Shown: positions 60,879-64,000 of the stretch, piece by piece
Layout: every line of letters begins with the position of its first letter
How positions within the stretch are numbered: position 1 is the first letter of the stretch
DNA from: Fundicoccus culcitae
GTDB lineage: Bacteria > Bacillota > Bacilli > Lactobacillales > Aerococcaceae
Direction of reading: 5' to 3'
Assembly (NCBI RefSeq): GCF_024661895.1
Contig: NZ_CP102453.1
Span: 2,976,001-3,040,000, forward strand
DNA length: 64,000 nucleotides
Notes under the pieces: model-generated
What the model saw: only the letters and a program-made list of their open reading frames with translations
What the model was told of the DNA's origin: nothing
Database searches by the model: none
Made by a program: the position numbers and the translations under genes

Positions 60879-63161
60879 TTATTGGTCCATGGCGACATGG
60901 TGTGTTTCGAGATGCCAAATGTCGCGGTTGTAATCAGATATGGTGCGGTCAGAAGAGAAGTAACCCGCTTTAGCAATATTAACCAAAGCTTTCTTCGTCC
61001 ACGCATCATGATCTTCATAATCAGCATACATTTTTTCCTTAGTTTCGATGAATTCGACTAAATCAATCAAGGTCATGAAATAGTCTTTGCTAACTAATTC
61101 ATTAAATAGACGATTCAAACGTTCTTCATTACCTACAGCTAACATTTCATCACTGATAATGAAGTCAACTAAGGGTTTGATTTCTGCTTGGTTGTAGTAA
61201 ACCGAAGCATCATAAGCGTCATTGGCATAAATCTCAATGATTTCATCACTGTCTTTACCGAAAATATAAATATTTTCGTCACCAACAAGTTCATGAATCT
61301 CAACGTTTGCACCATCTTCAGTTCCGATCGTTAAAGCCCCGTTAAGCATAAATTTCATATTACCTGTACCAGAAGCTTCTTTAGAGGCTAATGATATTTG
61401 TTCAGAAATATCAGCCGCAGGGATTAAATATTGAGCGGAAGTGACATTGTAATTTTCAACCATAATCACTTTTAGATGTTCATTCACATCGGCATCATTA
61501 TCAATAATTTCAGAGAGATTGATGATTAAATGAATCACATCTTGGGCAATTGTATAGGCTGGGGCTGCTTTACCGCCGAAAATAATGGTGATAGGCGTTG
61601 CTGGGATATGACCCTTTTTAATATCTAAATATTTGTAGATAACATATAAAGCTAACATTTGTTGGCGTTTATATTCATGGAATCGTTTAATTTGAACATC
61701 AATGATGGATTCTTCTTTAAACTCTATCCCTTGCATCGCTTTAAGACGTTTGTTTAAACGTACTTTATTATTGAACTTAATGGCTCTTAATTTTTCAATG
61801 ACCGCTTCATCATCTTTGTGCTCTAAAAGGGCTTCAAGATTATGCGATTCGCGCCATTCTATGCCAATGAGTTGATCTAAATAGTCAGCTAATTCCTTAT
61901 TAGCGTCCATAATCCAACGTCTGAATGTAATCCCGTTGGTTTTGTTATTGAATTTCTCGGGATAAATTTCATAAAAGGCTTTTAACTCCGATTTCTTCAA
62001 GATTTCCGTGTGAAGGGCAGCCACACCATTAACACTATATCCAAAGTGGATAGCAATATTAGCCATATGAACCCGTTTGTTTTCATCAATAATAGCAACA
62101 TCAGGACGTTTAGGGTATTTAGCTTTCATACGTGCATCGAGGTTTTTGATAATAGGAACGAGTTGAGGGACAACTTCTTCTAAGTCAGCTAAAGGCCATT
62201 TTTCTAAGGCTTCAGCTAAAATGGTATGGTTGGTGAAGGCTGTCATTGATTGTACAATTTGAATAGCTTCATCAAATTCAATACCTTCAAGGCCTAACAA
62301 ACGAATCATTTCTGGAATGACAAAAGCAGGGTGAGTATCATTGATTTGAATAACCGCATAGTCTGCTAGATCATGTAAGTTACTACCTTTATCTTTGGCT
62401 TCGTCAATAATAAGTTGGGCACCATTGGATACCATAAAGTATTGTTGATAAATACGTAATAATTCCCCCGCATGATCAGAGTCATCAGGATACAAGAATA
62501 AAGTCAAGTTTTCCTTGATATTGGTCTTGTCAAAATTAATTCCATCTTCAATAATATCTGGGGTCACAGAATCCAAGTCGAATAGACGTAAGCGATTTTT
62601 GGTTTCTTGCTTATATCCAATAACATCAATTTCATAAAGGGTTGATTCGAGTGAAAACTTATTAAATGGAACGGTATAACGACGACGACTTTTAACTAAC
62701 CAGTTTTTCCCTTCTAACCATGGGTCTGGTAGAGAGGTCTGTTGATTGTCTACAAAGTGTTGTTTAAATAAACCAAAGTGATAATTTAAGCCAATCCCAT
62801 CACCGTTAATACCTAGTGAAGCGATTGAGTCCACAAAACAGGCTGCTAAACGACCAAGTCCACCATTACCTAGGGAAGGTTCGAACTCAGCTTGTTCAAT
62901 ATCCATTAAATTTTTTCCTTGGGCGATTAATTCATCATTCACTTGATCATAAATGCCTAAATTAAGCAAATTATTGGATAATAATTTACCAATTAAAAAC
63001 TCGGCTGAAAAATAATATAGTTTCTTTTTAGTTTGATTGTTTGGAATTTCTTGCGATTGGTCTTTAATTAATTCAATTAAAACATTGTATAATTCCTGTT
63101 CACTACAATCACGAATGGGCTTATCATAAGCCTCCGTAACATATTGTTCTAATAAACTCAT
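60879..63161 (-). CDS. glgP: Glycogen/maltodextrin phosphorylase
   Basis: This 760-residue PLP enzyme releases glucose-1-phosphate from alpha-1,4-glucans. [16 protein letters not shown] lies in the first quarter; the PLP-binding Lys is in [14 protein letters not shown], followed by [25 protein letters not shown] and [14 protein letters not shown] are further family blocks. ATG 63161 follows AAAGGAGA; the frame continues to 63200 without a ribosome site. It lies between malQ and the amylase gene, all on the minus strand, forming the intracellular breakdown route for maltodextrins taken up by MalEFG. malP is an equally valid name. Confidence 0.94.
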   Translation of the reverse strand: MSLLEQYVTEAYDKPIRDCSEQELYNVLIELIKDQSQEIPNNQTKKKLYYFSAEFLIGKLLSNNLLNLGIYDQVNDELIAQGKNLMDIEQAEFEPSLGNGGLGRLAACFVDSIASLGINGDGIGLNYHFGLFKQHFVDNQQTSLPDPWLEGKNWLVKSRRRYTVPFNKFSLESTLYEIDVIGYKQETKNRLRLFDLDSVTPDIIEDGINFDKTNIKENLTLFLYPDDSDHAGELLRIYQQYFMVSNGAQLIIDEAKDKGSNLHDLADYAVIQINDTHPAFVIPEMIRLLGLEGIEFDEAIQIVQSMTAFTNHTILAEALEKWPLADLEEVVPQLVPIIKNLDARMKAKYPKRPDVAIIDENKRVHMANIAIHFGYSVNGVAALHTEILKKSELKAFYEIYPEKFNNKTNGITFRRWIMDANKELADYLDQLIGIEWRESHNLEALLEHKDDEAVIEKLRAIKFNNKVRLNKRLKAMQGIEFKEESIIDVQIKRFHEYKRQQMLALYVIYKYLDIKKGHIPATPITIIFGGKAAPAYTIAQDVIHLIINLSEIIDNDADVNEHLKVIMVENYNVTSAQYLIPAADISEQISLASKEASGTGNMKFMLNGALTIGTEDGANVEIHELVGDENIYIFGKDSDEIIEIYANDAYDASVYYNQAEIKPLVDFIISDEMLAVGNEERLNRLFNELVSKDYFMTLIDLVEFIETKEKMYADYEDHDAWTKKALVNIAKAGYFSSDRTISDYNRDIWHLETHHVAMDQ

Positions 63162-63315
63162 AAAATCTCCTTTTAAAACTTTAAATGATATGCTTGCCAT
63201 AGAGTCTAACAGTTTCGCAACTGCCGGTATTAGTGTAGCTTAAAAAATTTATTCAAGCAAATAAGTTCATTTAATCCTAAATAAATATCTGCTTATTTTA
63301 GCCAATTTTTTAAGT

Positions 63316-64000
63316 TCAAATGCTTGATGAATCAACATTTGAATGAAACGCTTCACTATTTGTAACATCTTTTGAATCTTTAGTGTTTTCTTTAGCCTCT
63401 TGAATTTTTTCTTCTTCTTTTTTTAATTTTAAGAGGGGATCATTTGCTGGATTGAAACGGAAATAGGTGCGTGTTATTTTAGTTAATTCTTTAGCCACCT
63501 TAGGGTCTAATTTTTTTCCTTTCAATCGCCACTGCCAATTTTGCCCGATCGTTGAGGGTGTATTCATCCGCGCAGAATTATCTAATCCAAGTAAATCTTG
63601 CATCGTATAAATAACAGTGTTGGATACACTCGCAGCTAAGGTGCGGTTTAAGGCTGAAGAAATAGATTCTTTTGATTTGCGATGCGTATACTGATTAGCT
63701 TGTTTAATAATTTGTGGTTCAGCTGTATCTTTAATCCAACCCTCGGCTGTTTCATTATCGTGGGTTCCCACATAAGCGATGGTGTTAGGTAAATAGTTAT
63801 GAGGCAAATCAATACTATCTTCATTTGTAAAACCGAATTGCAAAATTTTCATACCTGGGAAGCCGGTCGCATCACGCATATCGATGACTTCTTGCGTCAT
63901 AAAACCTAAATCTTCTGCAATAATATTAAGTTCGCCCAACTCTTTGTAAATCGCATTGAATAATTCAATACCAGGTCCTTTTTTCCAACGACCGTTTTGA
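63316..64000 (-). CDS. malQ: 4-alpha-glucanotransferase, 3' part only
   Basis: The frame runs off the end of the window; the ATG at 63939 is internal. Reading inward from 64000 it gives NGRWKKGPGIELFNAIYKEL, then IIAEDLGFMTQEVIDMRDATGFPGMKILQFGF and YVGTHDNETAEGW, the last third of the GH77 MalQ family. MalQ transfers glucan segments between maltodextrins and feeds the phosphorylase encoded next. The C-terminal ends in an unusual Lys/Glu/Ser-rich tail of about 35 residues (KLKKEEEKIQEAKENTKDSK and on to NVDSSSI) beyond the catalytic fold. Confidence 0.93.
   Translation of the reverse strand, partial: QNGRWKKGPGIELFNAIYKELGELNIIAEDLGFMTQEVIDMRDATGFPGMKILQFGFTNEDSIDLPHNYLPNTIAYVGTHDNETAEGWIKDTAEPQIIKQANQYTHRKSKESISSALNRTLAASVSNTVIYTMQDLLGLDNSARMNTPSTIGQNWQWRLKGKKLDPKVAKELTKITRTYFRFNPANDPLLKLKKEEEKIQEAKENTKDSKDVTNSEAFHSNVDSSSI

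Overview
The window is about 64 kb of AT-rich chromosome from a low-GC Gram-positive bacterium, most likely a member of the Lactobacillales (an Aerococcaceae/Carnobacteriaceae-type organism is my inference; I do not name a species). Support comes from strong AGGAGG-type ribosome sites with frequent GTG/TTG starts, a T-box leader, Firmicutes-type sugar ABC systems without their own ATPase, luxS, and an lnr/yvf-type transporter plus two-component module. No phage or conjugative genes are visible; the only complete mobile DNA is a nested insertion sequence at 48.7-52.6 kb.

Layout. 1-2.2 kb: 3' part of glmS and a DUF454 membrane protein. 2.2-9.9 kb: an oligosaccharide locus with a GH3 glycosidase, LacI regulator, LplB/YtcP-type permeases, solute-binding protein and a DUF624 protein, preceded by a consensus promoter and two copies of one palindromic operator. 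9.95 kb: a tRNA-Arg(CCU) gene, then a DUF899 protein. 11.2-15.7 kb: an ABC-2 exporter, histidine kinase and response regulator bracketed by two arrays of a 43-bp hairpin repeat. 15.8-19.9 kb: a nitroreductase-like protein, a possible small ORF and an M16C metallopeptidase. 20.1-26.9 kb: a probable phosphate-starvation operon (binding protein, ATPase, fused permease, GDPD, inositol-monophosphatase-like enzyme, secreted metallophosphoesterase) behind three TTTACA/G boxes. 27.3-31.2 kb: a flavoprotein reductase with Ser at the usual Cys42, hairpin repeats, a MITE-like element, a membrane-bound XRE regulator and an aldo/keto reductase. 31.2-33.8 kb: a T-box-controlled polar amino-acid ABC transporter. 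35.6-43.1 kb: an AraC-regulated cluster of Gfo/Idh/MocA dehydrogenases, COG1082 TIM-barrel enzymes, a ThuA-like protein, an SDR and an AKR, suggestive of oxidative (3-keto) sugar or glycoside catabolism. 43.3-44.4 kb: a small ORF and cutC. 44.5-48.1 kb and 52.8-64 kb: maltodextrin uptake and breakdown (MalEFG, DUF1189 protein, MalR-like LacI regulator, neopullulanase-type GH13, glycogen/maltodextrin phosphorylase, MalQ), with luxS and an unusual AraC-PTS fusion gene among them.

How it works together: the window is mainly carbohydrate acquisition. Two sugar importers feed intracellular glycosidases and phosphorylase, and both must borrow an ATPase encoded elsewhere (MsmK/MsmX type). A third system appears to scavenge organophosphate compounds, and a fourth imports an amino acid under tRNA-sensing control.

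The most unusual signals are: a dispersed 10-mer AATAAATATC found at least 22 times, often at or just after stop codons; several unrelated intergenic tandem repeats built from hairpins; an AraC regulator fused to a PTS EIIC C-terminal piece; solute-binding proteins that all lack a lipobox; and an IS66 element inserted inside the YREK motif of an IS4-type transposase, with both target duplications intact.
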